The position numbers and the translations under genes are program-made. Positions 1 through 8,870 of a stretch of DNA of 64,000 bases are shown piece by piece. Location of the stretch: the NCBI GenBank assembly GCA_945878555.1, contig CAMDWI010000020.1, forward strand, positions 1 to 64,000. The letters are read 5' to 3'. Positions within the stretch are counted from its first letter, which is position 1; each line of letters begins with the position of its first letter. The notes below the pieces were generated by a model. That model was not told where the DNA came from. It did not search any database and saw only the letters and a list, made by a program, of their open reading frames with translations. This DNA comes from Klebsiella pneumoniae (GTDB lineage: Bacteria > Pseudomonadota > Gammaproteobacteria > Eutrophobiales > Eutrophobiaceae).

Positions 1-302
1 GTACGGGATTGTGGATTACTCATTACGCTGGTCTCTGTCATTCAGTGTGTTGATGCGCGGGCATATACAGTCAGTCGGGCGGTGAACTGTACGAAAAAAC
101 CGCAGCGCTGACAACACATAAATGCTTATAAGGTTATTATTATTCAATACGTTACCTGAATGCAGCGGCGCGGGGAGTACACAGATGTACCTTAAATCCA
201 TGCCGTTAACGCCAACTGTGTTTTTTGCAGGTTCAGTATGTCGATCAGACCCTGCCTGGGGATATACTTGCAGGCAGTACACACTAATCAGGAGAGAGGG
301 GG
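1..302. other. Non-coding leader of the window
   Basis: No reading frame here has convincing coding character; the long minus-strand frame across it is only the complement of the following gene's signal-peptide region. AGGAGAG at about 290-296 is the ribosome-binding site of the next gene. I looked for a TPP-type riboswitch because the next protein belongs to the NMT1/THI5 superfamily, but saw neither the CUGAGA core nor the conserved 3' part. No promoter can be assigned with confidence. Confidence 0.4.
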
Positions 303-1322
303 ATGTTAATGATTTCAAAAAAACTGAACACCGCCGTGCTGGCACTTTTACTCGCCGGCGTTCTGCCGGTAACACTACAGGCACAGGACAGGATCCCGCT
401 GCGCGTGGCGATGGGTGACGTCTCAATAAACAAGGTGCCTTATCTGGTCGCATTCGACAACGGTCTGTTTGCAAAGCACGGTCTGGATGTGACCTTGCGG
501 CCGTTCAGTCAGGATGCCGCGGAGGACCTGGGTGTGCCGACGGATGTCCTGGATACAATACCGCCGGGTGAATACCAGATGTCAATTGGTGGTGGTGCGC
601 CGATGATGGTTTCCCGTGCCTATAGCTCGGAGCCGAATGACAGGATAATTGTTGCAACGACTGACCATGTAGTGCATTGGGATATTATAGCCAAACCGGG
701 AATTGATACGCTGGAAGAACTGAAGGGCAAACGTATCGGTGTGTCGAGCATGGGTGCCTGCACCGGTATCGTCATCCAGATCATTGCGGACCGGATGGGC
801 TGGGACGTCGACAAGGATCTCGCCGTGCTGACCGGCAGTTACGGTGTCCGTACACTGGAAAACGACTGGGTTGATGCGCTGGTTGCCTATGACGTGCCCT
901 TGTCGCAAGGCATCTTCGCCGGTTATCAGCCGATGAAGATTGATATGCGTTCCTGGAATGAGGCCTATCCCTGTAATGGCGTGACCGTCTCGCGCGCCTG
1001 GGCTGAGGCAAACCGCCCGACAGTCATCGCCTTCCTCAAGGCCGTGGTCGAGGCGATATCGCTGATGAAACAGGACAAGGCCTACGCATTCCGTTCGATG
1101 GAAAAATGGTACGGCTTTGATGACCCGGAACAGTTACAGATCATCTACGACGGCGCGGTGGACATGCCGAAGCTGCCGTTCCCGGCCGTCGCCGGCGTCA
1201 AGCGGGTCATGGAACTGTACGACACCGGTCCGATGAACCGCTTCAAGCCGGAAGATTTTTATGATGAAAGTTATATGAAGGAAATTGAACAGAGCGGGTT
1301 TGTCAAAACACTGTACAAGTAA
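303..1322 (+). CDS. ABC transporter substrate-binding protein, NMT1/THI5-like
   Basis: Periplasmic solute-binding protein of the NitT/TauT (SsuA/THI5-like) group, 339 aa, the usual family size. An N-terminal Sec signal (KK, then a Leu/Ala-rich stretch ending near LQAQ at about residue 28) precedes a mature protein opening with the typical VAMG...PYLVAFDNGLFAKHGLDV pattern. ISIGGGAP-like and SSMGACTG segments match ligand-binding loops of the fold. ATG 303 follows AGGAGAG; ATG 309 is an in-frame alternative. No permease or ATPase gene lies nearby, so it is an orphan whose partners are elsewhere or left of the window. The substrate cannot be read from sequence; organic nitrogen or sulfur compounds are the family norm. 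A strong terminator follows. Confidence 0.85.
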   Translation: MLMISKKLNTAVLALLLAGVLPVTLQAQDRIPLRVAMGDVSINKVPYLVAFDNGLFAKHGLDVTLRPFSQDAAEDLGVPTDVLDTIPPGEYQMSIGGGAPMMVSRAYSSEPNDRIIVATTDHVVHWDIIAKPGIDTLEELKGKRIGVSSMGACTGIVIQIIADRMGWDVDKDLAVLTGSYGVRTLENDWVDALVAYDVPLSQGIFAGYQPMKIDMRSWNEAYPCNGVTVSRAWAEANRPTVIAFLKAVVEAISLMKQDKAYAFRSMEKWYGFDDPEQLQIIYDGAVDMPKLPFPAVAGVKRVMELYDTGPMNRFKPEDFYDESYMKEIEQSGFVKTLYK

Positions 1323-1340
1323 TCGGTAACAGTAACACCA

Positions 1341-1373
1341 CAGGGGCACGTCAAGACGTGCCCCTGTTTTTTT
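1341..1373. terminator. Bidirectional intrinsic terminator
   Basis: Perfect inverted repeat CAGGGGCACGTC / GACGTGCCCCTG (1341-1352 with 1355-1366), followed by a run of T. It sits between the substrate-binding gene and the convergent ettA gene, and probably ends transcription of the plus-strand gene. Confidence 0.9.
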
Positions 1374-1381
1374 CCGGAAGG

Positions 1382-3046
1382 CTAGTGCAGCCGCTTGAAG
1401 CGCAGGCGGGTCGGCTTGTCGGCATCATCACCGAGTCGACGTTTGCGATCGGCCTCATAATCGGCAAAGTTACCCTCGAACCAGACAACCTTTGACTCAC
1501 CTTCAAATGCAAGGATGTGTGTTGCTATCCTGTCGAGGAACCAGCGATCATGTGAGATGACCACGGCACAGCCGGGGAATTCAAGTAAGGCTTCTTCCAG
1601 TGCACGCAGGGTTTCGACGTCCAGATCGTTGGTCGGTTCGTCGAGTAACAACACATTGCCACCGCTGCGCAGCAATTTCGCCAGATGCAGACGGTTACGT
1701 TCACCACCTGACAATTGGCCGACCAGTTTCTGTTGATCGCTGCCCTTGAAATTAAAGCGTCCGCAATAGGCACGAGACTGGGTCTGGTAGGCGCCGACCG
1801 TGATCAAATCCAGTCCTTCCGAGATCTCTTCCCACACCGTCTTCTTGCTGTCGAGGTCATCGCGGAACTGATCAACATGCGACAGCTTCACGGTGGAGCC
1901 GATGCGTATGGTGCCGGCATCCGGTTTCTCGGCATCAACGATCATGCGGAACAGCGTTGATTTACCGGCGCCGTTCGGGCCGATGATACCGACGATGCCG
2001 CCCGGTGGCAGACGGAAGCTGAGGCCATCGAATAACAGCCGATCACCAAAGGCCTTGCTGACGCCCTCGAATTCAACCACCTGGTCACCGAGACGGGGAC
2101 CCGGCGGGATATAGATTTCACGGGTTTCATTACGCTGCTGGTAATCGCTGGAGGACAGCTCATCAAAGCGGGCAATACGCGCCTTCGACTTGGCCTGGCG
2201 GCCTTTCGGATTCGAGCGTACCCATTCGAGTTCTTCCTTCATCGCCTTGGCCCGGGCCGACTCGGTTTTTTCCTCGATCATCAGGCGTTGTTCCTTCTGT
2301 TCGAGCCAGGAGGAGTAGTTGCCCTCCCACGGGATACCGTGACCACGGTCGAGTTCGAGGATCCAGCCGGCAACATTATCGAGGAAGTAACGATCATGGG
2401 TGATTGCGACTACCGTACCTGGATATTCGTGCAGGAAGCGCTCCAGCCAGGCAACCGATTCGGCGTCCAGATGGTTGGTCGGCTCATCCAGCAACAACAT
2501 GTCGGGGTTCGACAGTAATAACCGGCACAGCGCCACACGGCGGCGTTCACCACCAGACAATTTGGTTACGTCCATGTCCCATTCGGGCAGGCGCAGCGCA
2601 TCGGCGGCAATCTCGAGCTTGCGGTCGAGGTCCCAGGCATCACTGGCGTCCAGCTTTTCCTGCAACTTGCCCTGTTTTTCAATCAGCGCATCAAAGTCAG
2701 CATCTTCCTCACCAAAGGCCGCGCTGATCTCGTTAAACTGGTCGAGCAGGTCCTTGATCTCGCGTACACCGTCCTCGACATTGCCACGCACGTCTTTGGT
2801 CGGATCGAGTTCGGGTTCCTGCGAAAGGTAACCTATCTTGATACCGGCCAGTGGCCTGACTTCACCCTGTATTTCCTTGTCCAGCCCGGCCATGATCCGC
2901 AGCAGCGTGGATTTACCCGAACCGTTCAGGCCGAGTACACCGATCTTGGCCCCCGGGAAAAATGACAGTGATATGTTTTTCAGTATTTCGCGCTTCGGCG
3001 GGACGACCTTGCCGACACGCAGCATGCTCATTATGTATTGGGCCAT
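1382..3046 (-). CDS. ettA: Energy-dependent translational throttle EttA (ABC-F)
   Basis: Cytoplasmic ABC-F ATPase that binds the ribosomal E site and gates the first elongation step according to the ATP/ADP ratio. The 554 aa match E. coli EttA (555 aa) in length and, by eye, almost throughout, starting with [19 protein letters not shown]. Two ABC domains are visible: Walker [10 protein letters not shown] and GPNGAGKST, signatures [11 protein letters not shown] and [11 protein letters not shown], Walker B with [11 protein letters not shown] and [11 protein letters not shown]. The interdomain linker and the [16 protein letters not shown] segment are present. I chose ATG at 3046, which aligns with the family start and has AGGA upstream, rather than the frame opening 14 codons earlier. 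It is monocistronic. Confidence 0.97.
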   Translation of the reverse strand: MAQYIMSMLRVGKVVPPKREILKNISLSFFPGAKIGVLGLNGSGKSTLLRIMAGLDKEIQGEVRPLAGIKIGYLSQEPELDPTKDVRGNVEDGVREIKDLLDQFNEISAAFGEEDADFDALIEKQGKLQEKLDASDAWDLDRKLEIAADALRLPEWDMDVTKLSGGERRRVALCRLLLSNPDMLLLDEPTNHLDAESVAWLERFLHEYPGTVVAITHDRYFLDNVAGWILELDRGHGIPWEGNYSSWLEQKEQRLMIEEKTESARAKAMKEELEWVRSNPKGRQAKSKARIARFDELSSSDYQQRNETREIYIPPGPRLGDQVVEFEGVSKAFGDRLLFDGLSFRLPPGGIVGIIGPNGAGKSTLFRMIVDAEKPDAGTIRIGSTVKLSHVDQFRDDLDSKKTVWEEISEGLDLITVGAYQTQSRAYCGRFNFKGSDQQKLVGQLSGGERNRLHLAKLLRSGGNVLLLDEPTNDLDVETLRALEEALLEFPGCAVVISHDRWFLDRIATHILAFEGESKVVWFEGNFADYEADRKRRLGDDADKPTRLRFKRLH

Positions 3047-3243
3047 AAATATTCCTGATGGTAACGGTTGAACTGTACAGCCGTGCATTCTACCTTGCCT
3101 CGGCCCTGCTTTACACCAGCGCGCACAGGAATCTGGTATTATCCGGGCCTACCGGGTCACAGTCGCCCGGTGGTGCTGTAAACTCTGATCATATGACGTA
3201 CAATGCAAAATCATGTACTTATAATGGTGGCCCCGATATAACC

Positions 3244-4539
3244 ATGCACGTATACAATCTGCTGCGTACATTCCTCATAAGCTGCTTGCCAGTGCTTGTG
3301 CTGCCCCTGTATCCCGTCGTGTCTATGGCCCAGGACGCGATGGCATTGTTCAACCAGTACAATAACCGTATCTACCAGATACGCATTATCGAGCAGGCCT
3401 CGGGCAAACAGGCCGCCCTCGGATCCGGTTTCCAGATCAACGGTGATGGCACGATGGTCACCAATTATCATGTCGTCTCTGAATACACCAATCACCCGGA
3501 ACGTTATCGGGTCGAGTTTGTCGCCTCCGATGGTAAAAAAGGCGAGTTGCAACTGATCGACATCGATGTGATCAATGACCTGGCATTGGTAAAAAAGGAC
3601 GATGTCTCCGGACCTTATCTGGATCTCGCCCCCGGACTGCCGTTGCAGGGTGAGGCGATCTATTCACTGGGCAATCCCCATGACCTTGGTCTGACCGTCG
3701 TCCCCGGTACCTATAACGGGATGGCCGCGCACAGTTTGTATGAACGGATCCACTTTTCCGGCTCAATCAATCCGGGCATGAGTGGCGGCCCGGTGCTGAA
3801 CACGGCCGGACAGGTCATCGGTGTGAATGTGTCCACGGCGGGTAACCAGATCAGTTTTCTGGTACCGCTGGATCGTCTCTCGGCGCTGATTCATCGGCCA
3901 CGCAGCGGTCCGGTTCCGCTCAACGCTATCAAACAGATCATGACCGAACAGTTATTGCAGAACCAGCAGCAGGTGATAGGCGACCTGGTCAGCAAGGACT
4001 GGCAGACGGCACCGTTCAAGCAGGCGAATATCCCGAACGAGATCGCCGGGTATATCCGGTGCTGGGGTATGGCTGAAAATGACCCGGAATTGTCCTACGA
4101 AAATTTCATGAGTGTGTGCAGCCAGGAGGAAAACATCTTTCTCAGTGGTGAATTTACCACCGGCACTATCGTCTACCAGTTTAACTGGCTCGAATCGGAT
4201 GAACTGAACATCATGCAGTTTTACAATGTTTACCAGACCCAGATTGAGAATGTCTATCCGGACAACAGCGCGAGCAAGGAAGATGCCAGCAGTTTTGAAT
4301 GTTATGAGGACTTTCATCAGAAGGAATCGGCCGGCAAGGACAGCGAGATTGTGACCAAAGGCACGTTCTGTGCACGCAAGTATCTTCAGTATCCGGGTCT
4401 GTACGATGTGCTGTATCTGGGGGCCACTGTACATGAGAACCGTCAGGGACTGGTCAGCCACTTTACGCTGGCCGGTGTCAGTATGGAGATGGCGCAGCAA
4501 TTCACCCGCAAATTTCTTGCGAGCATCACATGGAACTGA
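3244..4539 (+). CDS. Secreted trypsin-like serine protease (HtrA-type domain, no PDZ)
   Basis: A signal peptide (residues 1-29, MHVYNLLRTF..VSMAQ) is followed by a chymotrypsin-fold domain with the complete triad: H76 in NYHVV, D112 in NDLALVK and S180 in GMSGGPVL. After about residue 225 comes a 200-residue C-terminal region I do not recognise; it is not a PDZ domain. The protein is 431 aa with ATG 3244. The frame is open back to 3058, but the extra residues would bury the signal peptide. The stop overlaps the start of the next gene by 10 bp, so the protease and the FHA membrane protein are probably one transcriptional unit. A periplasmic role is inferred; the substrate is unknown. Confidence 0.8.
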   Translation: MHVYNLLRTFLISCLPVLVLPLYPVVSMAQDAMALFNQYNNRIYQIRIIEQASGKQAALGSGFQINGDGTMVTNYHVVSEYTNHPERYRVEFVASDGKKGELQLIDIDVINDLALVKKDDVSGPYLDLAPGLPLQGEAIYSLGNPHDLGLTVVPGTYNGMAAHSLYERIHFSGSINPGMSGGPVLNTAGQVIGVNVSTAGNQISFLVPLDRLSALIHRPRSGPVPLNAIKQIMTEQLLQNQQQVIGDLVSKDWQTAPFKQANIPNEIAGYIRCWGMAENDPELSYENFMSVCSQEENIFLSGEFTTGTIVYQFNWLESDELNIMQFYNVYQTQIENVYPDNSASKEDASSFECYEDFHQKESAGKDSEIVTKGTFCARKYLQYPGLYDVLYLGATVHENRQGLVSHFTLAGVSMEMAQQFTRKFLASITWN

Positions 4540-5480
4540 TATTTGAAATCACTGATCAGTCCGGTCGCAGCCACCAGTATCGCAAGCTGTCTGGCGAACG
4601 TCTCACAGTTGGACGTGCCTGGGACAACGATCTGATCCTGAGTGACCCGACGGTCAACCCGCATCATGCCATAATTGAACTGGATGAAAACGGGCAATTA
4701 CTGATCACCGATCTCGATACGTTGAATGGCACACTACTGCATCGTCACCAGAGGCTGACCGGGACCGGTGTATTACAGGCTGGAGAGGAGTACCTGCTCG
4801 GCAAGACGCGGATGGCGGTGTATACGCCCGACTTTCCGGTTGGCGAAACCGTGCGGGTGGCAGAAATGGACCAGACTGTACGCAGGCTGGAGGATCCACT
4901 GTTACTGGCCGCTGCCATGCTGGTGGTTACCTTGCTGTATGCCGGTGAACAATGGCTGAATATGTTCAGCGGGTTCAAGTGGCAGGAAATTGCGAATGTA
5001 CTGTTGCTAGTCTATGGCAGCGCCATCTCATTAACCTTGTTCTGGGTTGTGGTAGGACGGATCATTCGCCACGAGATCCAGTTCCGCAAGCAGCTGACAC
5101 TGATACTGATATTTGTGGCTGCCCAGTTTCTTGTATCAAAGGTGTTCACGCTGGTCATGTTTAATACACTCGACCTGATGATGAGTATGATCCTGCTGGT
5201 TGTGCTCGAATTCACACTGCTGGTCACCGTGTTCTGGTTCAATCTGTACATGGCCACAAACCAGTCGGCGGTGCAGCGTACCCGCAGTGCCGTGTTGATT
5301 GCCGGTTCGATGATCGTCCTCTCACTCTATTCGGAGATCAGCGGCCGCGAGGAGTTTACCGATATGCCTGACTACATCCGCGTGCTCGAACCGCCCGCGT
5401 TGCATTTTGGCAGTGGTGTCAGTGAAGAGGACTTTATATCAGCAGCGACCGGCGTATTCGACCGGCTCGATGAGGAATAG
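4530..5480 (+). CDS. FHA-domain membrane protein
   Basis: The N-terminal forkhead-associated domain (about residues 5-95) shows the hallmarks VGRAWDNDLIL, SDPTVNPHHA and TLNGTLL, implying binding of a phosphothreonine partner in the cytoplasm. Five hydrophobic segments follow (roughly 127-148, 155-180, 188-210, 215-240, 253-270) and a short acidic tail. The start overlaps the end of the preceding protease gene (ATG at 4530, protease stop at 4539), so the two are translationally coupled. No Ser/Thr kinase or phosphatase gene is seen nearby. The full architecture (FHA plus multi-pass membrane region) is not a named family I know. Confidence 0.75.
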   Translation: MELIFEITDQSGRSHQYRKLSGERLTVGRAWDNDLILSDPTVNPHHAIIELDENGQLLITDLDTLNGTLLHRHQRLTGTGVLQAGEEYLLGKTRMAVYTPDFPVGETVRVAEMDQTVRRLEDPLLLAAAMLVVTLLYAGEQWLNMFSGFKWQEIANVLLLVYGSAISLTLFWVVVGRIIRHEIQFRKQLTLILIFVAAQFLVSKVFTLVMFNTLDLMMSMILLVVLEFTLLVTVFWFNLYMATNQSAVQRTRSAVLIAGSMIVLSLYSEISGREEFTDMPDYIRVLEPPALHFGSGVSEEDFISAATGVFDRLDEE

Positions 5481-5486
5481 TCGGTC

Positions 5487-6470
5487 ATGCAGAAGACCAA
5501 CGCGATTGTTCTGCACCGTACCGGTGGTCCCGAGGTGATGGTCTGGGAGCAGGTAGACTTGCCTGAGCTCCAGGCAGGCCAGGTACGCATCCGTCATACC
5601 GTGGTCGGCTTTAATATGATCGACACTTACCGGCGCAAGGGTCTGTATCCGATCCCCCTGCCGTTTGTGCCGGGCAGTGAGGCCGCCGGTGTGGTCGAAC
5701 AGACTGCCGCTGATGTGCAATCACTCAAACCCGGTGACCGCGTGGTGTATGCCGTTCCCGAGACCGGCTCCTATTGTGAACAGCGGGTGATAGCGGCCGA
5801 CAAACTGGTGCGTCTGCCCGCCATGATTTCAGATGCCACGGCAGCGGCCAGTTTTCTCAAGGGGCTGACAGTCTGGGCGTTGATACACAAGACCCGGCCA
5901 TTGCAGGCGGGTGATACGATCCTGGTATATGCTGCGGCGGGTGGTGTGGGTACGATGTTGTGCCAGTGGGCCAGACATCTGTCAGTCCGAGTGATCGGTG
6001 TCGTTGGTTCAGACGAAAAGCTTGCTGTGGCAAAACTGCACGGGTGTGATGAGGTCATCAATTATAACAAGGCAGATATCGCTGCCACGGTCAAACAACT
6101 GACAGCAGGTAAAGGTGTCGATGTGGTATATGACTCGATGGGCAAGGACACATTTACCGCCTCACTCGATTGTCTGCGCCCGCTCGGCATGATGGTCTCC
6201 TTCGGTAACGCGACAGGTCCGGTCCCACCCGTGGACCTGCTCGATCTGATGCGCAGGGGTTCACTGTTCCTGACCCGGCCCACGCTGTTCAATTATATTG
6301 CTACCCGTGAGCAGCTGGAGCAGGGCGCAGCGGCCCTGTTTGAGGTAATAGGTTCCGGGGCAGTCAAGGTGATGATCAACCAGCATTTTGAACTGAAGGA
6401 CGCTATGCAGGCACACATCGCGGTGGAATCGAAACAGACGACCGGTGCCACTGTCCTTTTGAACAGGTAG
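5487..6470 (+). CDS. qor: NADPH:quinone oxidoreductase (zinc-independent MDR family)
   Basis: 327 aa, the size of E. coli QorA. The GroES-like N-terminal part (GPEVM.WEQVDLPE, GFNMIDTYRRKGLYP, PFVPGSEAAGVV) and the nucleotide-binding motif AAAGGVGTMLCQWA are typical of quinone oxidoreductases. The structural and catalytic zinc cysteines of alcohol dehydrogenases are absent. It reduces quinones with NADPH in the cytoplasm. It starts 6 bp after the FHA gene and is followed 6 bp later by the phosphatase gene, so it is probably cotranscribed with them, without an obvious functional link. Confidence 0.9.
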   Translation: MQKTNAIVLHRTGGPEVMVWEQVDLPELQAGQVRIRHTVVGFNMIDTYRRKGLYPIPLPFVPGSEAAGVVEQTAADVQSLKPGDRVVYAVPETGSYCEQRVIAADKLVRLPAMISDATAAASFLKGLTVWALIHKTRPLQAGDTILVYAAAGGVGTMLCQWARHLSVRVIGVVGSDEKLAVAKLHGCDEVINYNKADIAATVKQLTAGKGVDVVYDSMGKDTFTASLDCLRPLGMMVSFGNATGPVPPVDLLDLMRRGSLFLTRPTLFNYIATREQLEQGAAALFEVIGSGAVKVMINQHFELKDAMQAHIAVESKQTTGATVLLNR

Positions 6471-6476
6471 ACAATC

Positions 6477-6974
6477 TTGGCTGAGCCGGTAAAGGTCCTG
6501 TTTGTGTGTATGGGTAATATCTGTCGGTCACCCGCGGCAGAGGGCGTGTTCATCGAATATGTACGTCGTGCCGGGCATGAGCCATTGATCAGGATTGATT
6601 CTGCCGGGACACTGGATTACCACGCAGGGTCACTGCCGGATGAGCGTATGCGTAAGGTTGCTGCAACACGTGGTTACAATCTGCAATCGCGTGCACGCAA
6701 GATCCGGCCAGAGGACATAGAAAACTTTGATCTGTTGCTGGCGATGGACCACAAAAACCTGCACGAAATGGTCAGTCTGTCCGGCGGACCACGCGAACAC
6801 GTGCGCTTACTCGGCAGTTATCTGCCAGATATTCTCCGGCAGGTTCCAGCGCCAGAAGTGCCCGATCCGTATTATGGCGGTATGGCAGGGTTTGAACTGG
6901 TGCTTGATATGATCGAGTCGGCCTGCCCGGCACTGCTGGATCACTGTCTGGCCATCCAGCGCGAACGGCAATGA
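6477..6974 (+). CDS. Low-molecular-weight protein-tyrosine phosphatase
   Basis: Active-site loop C-X5-R is present as VCMGNICRSP near the N terminus, and the general-acid loop appears as VPDPYYGG, as in arsenate-reductase/LMW-PTP enzymes. At 165 aa it is normal in length. The frame begins at TTG 6477, only 6 bp after the quinone reductase stop; no ATG precedes the active site, so the TTG start is accepted. Some LMW-PTPs act on tyrosine kinases of capsule export (Wzc), but no such kinase is adjacent, so the substrate is open. Confidence 0.9.
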   Translation: MAEPVKVLFVCMGNICRSPAAEGVFIEYVRRAGHEPLIRIDSAGTLDYHAGSLPDERMRKVAATRGYNLQSRARKIRPEDIENFDLLLAMDHKNLHEMVSLSGGPREHVRLLGSYLPDILRQVPAPEVPDPYYGGMAGFELVLDMIESACPALLDHCLAIQRERQ

Positions 6975-7005
6975 TTACGGCACTCTCAGACGGGAACACA
7001 CCAGC

Positions 7006-7917
7006 ATGACGATTGATACAGCATCCCCTGATTTTACCAGCGCACCGTGCGACGGAATAGACGTCGTCATTCGTGCTACCGAACGTGACCTCGACAGCTT
7101 CACGGTCAGACGCTATTTGCCCCACCTGCAATGTCGCAAGGTCGGGCCATTTGTGTTTTTTGATCATTTCGGCCCGGCCGACTTCGCACCGGGCACCGGG
7201 ATCGATGTGCGCCCGCATCCGCATATCGGTCTTGCCACCATCAGTTATCTGTTCTCAGGCGAGATTATGCACCGTGACAGCCTCGGCTATGCACAGGCGA
7301 TTGCGCCGGGAGAGGTCAACTGGATGACGGCAGGGCGTGGCATCGTCCATTCCGAGCGTAGCGGGACGCAGATCCGCGCGAATGGACAGCATCTGCATGG
7401 ACTGCAGGTCTGGGTTGCCTTGCCGGAATCCGATGAGGAGACTGAACCGACCTTCGAGCATTTCGGGCGGGAAAGTCTGCCGGTTATCCGCCAAGGTGAG
7501 GTTGTCATGCGATTAATTGCCGGTTCCGCCTGGGGACACAGCTCGGCGGTACGTACCTGGTCCCCGCTGTTCTATCTGGATGTGCAGATGCCCGTGGGTT
7601 CCTCTCTCCGCGTTACCGACGAGTATGCACAACGCGCCTTGCACGTGATTACTGGATCGGTCGCGATCGGTGAGCGCCAGTTCAACGCCTTTGACATGGC
7701 CATCTGTACCGAATCGGCCGCTGTGGAACTGGTTGCCCTGACGGATACCCGGCTGGTGTTATTCGGGGGTGCACCGATCACAGACCGGTTTATCTGGTGG
7801 AATTTTGTGTCCAGCTCGAAGCAACGTATCGAGCAGGCCAAACTGGACTGGAAAGAGGGACGATTTGGTCAGATACCCGGTGAGACCGGGTTTATTCCGT
7901 TACCTGAGCCGCGCTGA
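7006..7917 (+). CDS. Pirin family protein
   Basis: Bicupin protein of 303 aa. The N-terminal cupin carries the pirin metal ligands: HPHIGL (two His) and GIVHSE (His, Glu), with HRDSLG between them. Bacterial pirins include quercetin dioxygenases and regulators of central metabolism; which applies here cannot be read from sequence. The first about 20 residues are not conserved in pattern. It starts 31 bp after the phosphatase gene. A hairpin overlaps its stop codon. Confidence 0.9.
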   Translation: MTIDTASPDFTSAPCDGIDVVIRATERDLDSFTVRRYLPHLQCRKVGPFVFFDHFGPADFAPGTGIDVRPHPHIGLATISYLFSGEIMHRDSLGYAQAIAPGEVNWMTAGRGIVHSERSGTQIRANGQHLHGLQVWVALPESDEETEPTFEHFGRESLPVIRQGEVVMRLIAGSAWGHSSAVRTWSPLFYLDVQMPVGSSLRVTDEYAQRALHVITGSVAIGERQFNAFDMAICTESAAVELVALTDTRLVLFGGAPITDRFIWWNFVSSSKQRIEQAKLDWKEGRFGQIPGETGFIPLPEPR

Positions 7918-7932
7918 CCTCGCGGTCAGCGC
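7911..7932 (+). terminator. GC-rich hairpin at end of pirin gene
   Basis: GCGCTGACC / GGTCAGCGC with a TCGC loop overlaps the pirin stop codon. There is no immediate T run, so it is a weak intrinsic terminator or a 3'-end-protecting hairpin. It lies just before a convergent gene. Confidence 0.5.
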
Positions 7933-7995
7933 GCGGAATCTTCCTGATTTTGGCAGCTGTTGCTGCCGTTTATCTTGCTCTATACGCGAGGTGAT

Positions 7996-8211
7996 TCAGT
8001 CCCAGTCGCGGTCGGTATAGTCTTCAATCTGCTCACGTAACCTGCGTTCCTCAAGCAAATCTTCAATTCTTCTTCTTGCAGTCAGATTACTGATTACCTT
8101 GTCCTTGTTTACTACTTCCATCGTTTCAAGCAAGTCCTCAATGTTGTCGCCTTCATCCATGTCGTCTGTGATATCTTCCAAATCATCATCAGAGTCCTGA
8201 TTTGCTGCCAT
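7996..8211 (-). CDS. Small acidic PA3496-like protein
   Basis: 71 aa starting MAANQDSDDDLEDITDD, with an Asp/Glu-rich first half and a charged C-terminal helix containing RRRIEDLLEERRLREQIED. That arrangement, acidic head plus an R-x-IE-LLEERRLR helix, matches the gammaproteobacterial PA3496 family (putative envelope-integrity proteins). The frame is open upstream to 8556, but GGAGGTAAT directly before ATG 8211 fixes the start. Exact function unknown. Confidence 0.7.
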   Translation of the reverse strand: MAANQDSDDDLEDITDDMDEGDNIEDLLETMEVVNKDKVISNLTARRRIEDLLEERRLREQIEDYTDRDWD

Positions 8212-8568
8212 ATTACCTCCCTCAAGGGTTAACTCACACGGCCAGTGTGCGAAGGTGTTGGTTAATGAAATTGTCCCGCCGTTGATACTGTATCGTGTCG
8301 ATTCAGCATTGAATTTACCGAAGCGACTGAATGCAATGGCGAGCGAAATATGCCAACTGGGTAAATAATTGTCAATATAATTAAATGTATGAAAACCAGC
8401 AGAAAAATCAATCATCGCGAGCGTTGATTTCTGTGCAATTTTAGTGGAAGGAATCCACTGAATGCCGGGCATGCGGTCTGGTCTGTTGCAATGATTCAGG
8501 TTTGTCAGGCACTTTTGCTGTAGTATGCAACGAACGTAACACACGTTGCGCATCACAGGGGGAAAGCC
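8212..8568. other. Divergent intergenic region
   Basis: About 357 bp between two divergent small genes. No coding region is supported; the minus-strand frame continues here but without a ribosome-binding site. A small inverted repeat GCAACG / CGTTGC (8527-8532, 8544-8549) lies just upstream of the plus-strand gene, where an operator or leader hairpin could be. Promoters for both genes must lie here, but I cannot assign them firmly. Confidence 0.4.
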
Positions 8569-8847
8569 ATGGAAACCGCAAAGGTCAGTAATGGCAGCAA
8601 TTCGATTGAATACCGGATTGTGAAGCTGGAAAAGACATGCGCCCCACCCGGGGCCGTCGGAGACAACTGGTATACCTATACCATCGAACGTAACGCGCTG
8701 ACCAATATCGTCGGCAATCGCCGCGGAACGCTGGAACAGGTCAGTGAATATGTGCGTGAATATGTCGCCGATATCAACTCACGTCACGGCAACGGCGGCT
8801 ATTCGTTGTGGATGACGCGGAAGAACAACAAACAACCGGCCAGATAG
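8569..8847 (+). CDS. Small hypothetical protein
   Basis: 92 aa, with AGGGGG 8 bases before ATG 8569. The sequence is soluble and mixed (EYRIVKLEKTCAPPGAVGDNWYTYTIERN...), with no signal peptide or membrane segment and only one cysteine. I do not recognise a family with certainty. The stop codon lies in the loop of a strong hairpin shared with the convergent rhlE gene. Confidence 0.7.
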   Translation: METAKVSNGSNSIEYRIVKLEKTCAPPGAVGDNWYTYTIERNALTNIVGNRRGTLEQVSEYVREYVADINSRHGNGGYSLWMTRKNNKQPAR

Positions 8848-8858
8848 CGGCCGGTTGT
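8832..8858. terminator. Convergent hairpin between hypothetical gene and rhlE
   Basis: Perfect 10-bp stem ACAACCGGCC / GGCCGGTTGT with a 7-nt loop containing the stop codon of the plus-strand gene. There is no T tract on either side, so it is at best a weak intrinsic terminator for both directions. Confidence 0.5.
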
Positions 8859-8870
8859 CACTACCAATTG

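Noticed and set aside
1..302. TPP or other riboswitch before the THI5-like gene
   Set aside because: The conserved core sequences of the TPP aptamer are absent.
16..474. 152-codon minus-strand frame at the left end
   Set aside because: It is the complement of the leader and signal-peptide region of the substrate-binding gene, with no ribosome-binding site and low-complexity Arg/Pro content.
8212..8556. N-terminal extension of the PA3496-like frame
   Set aside because: GGAGGTAAT fixes the start at 8211; the upstream residues show no family pattern.
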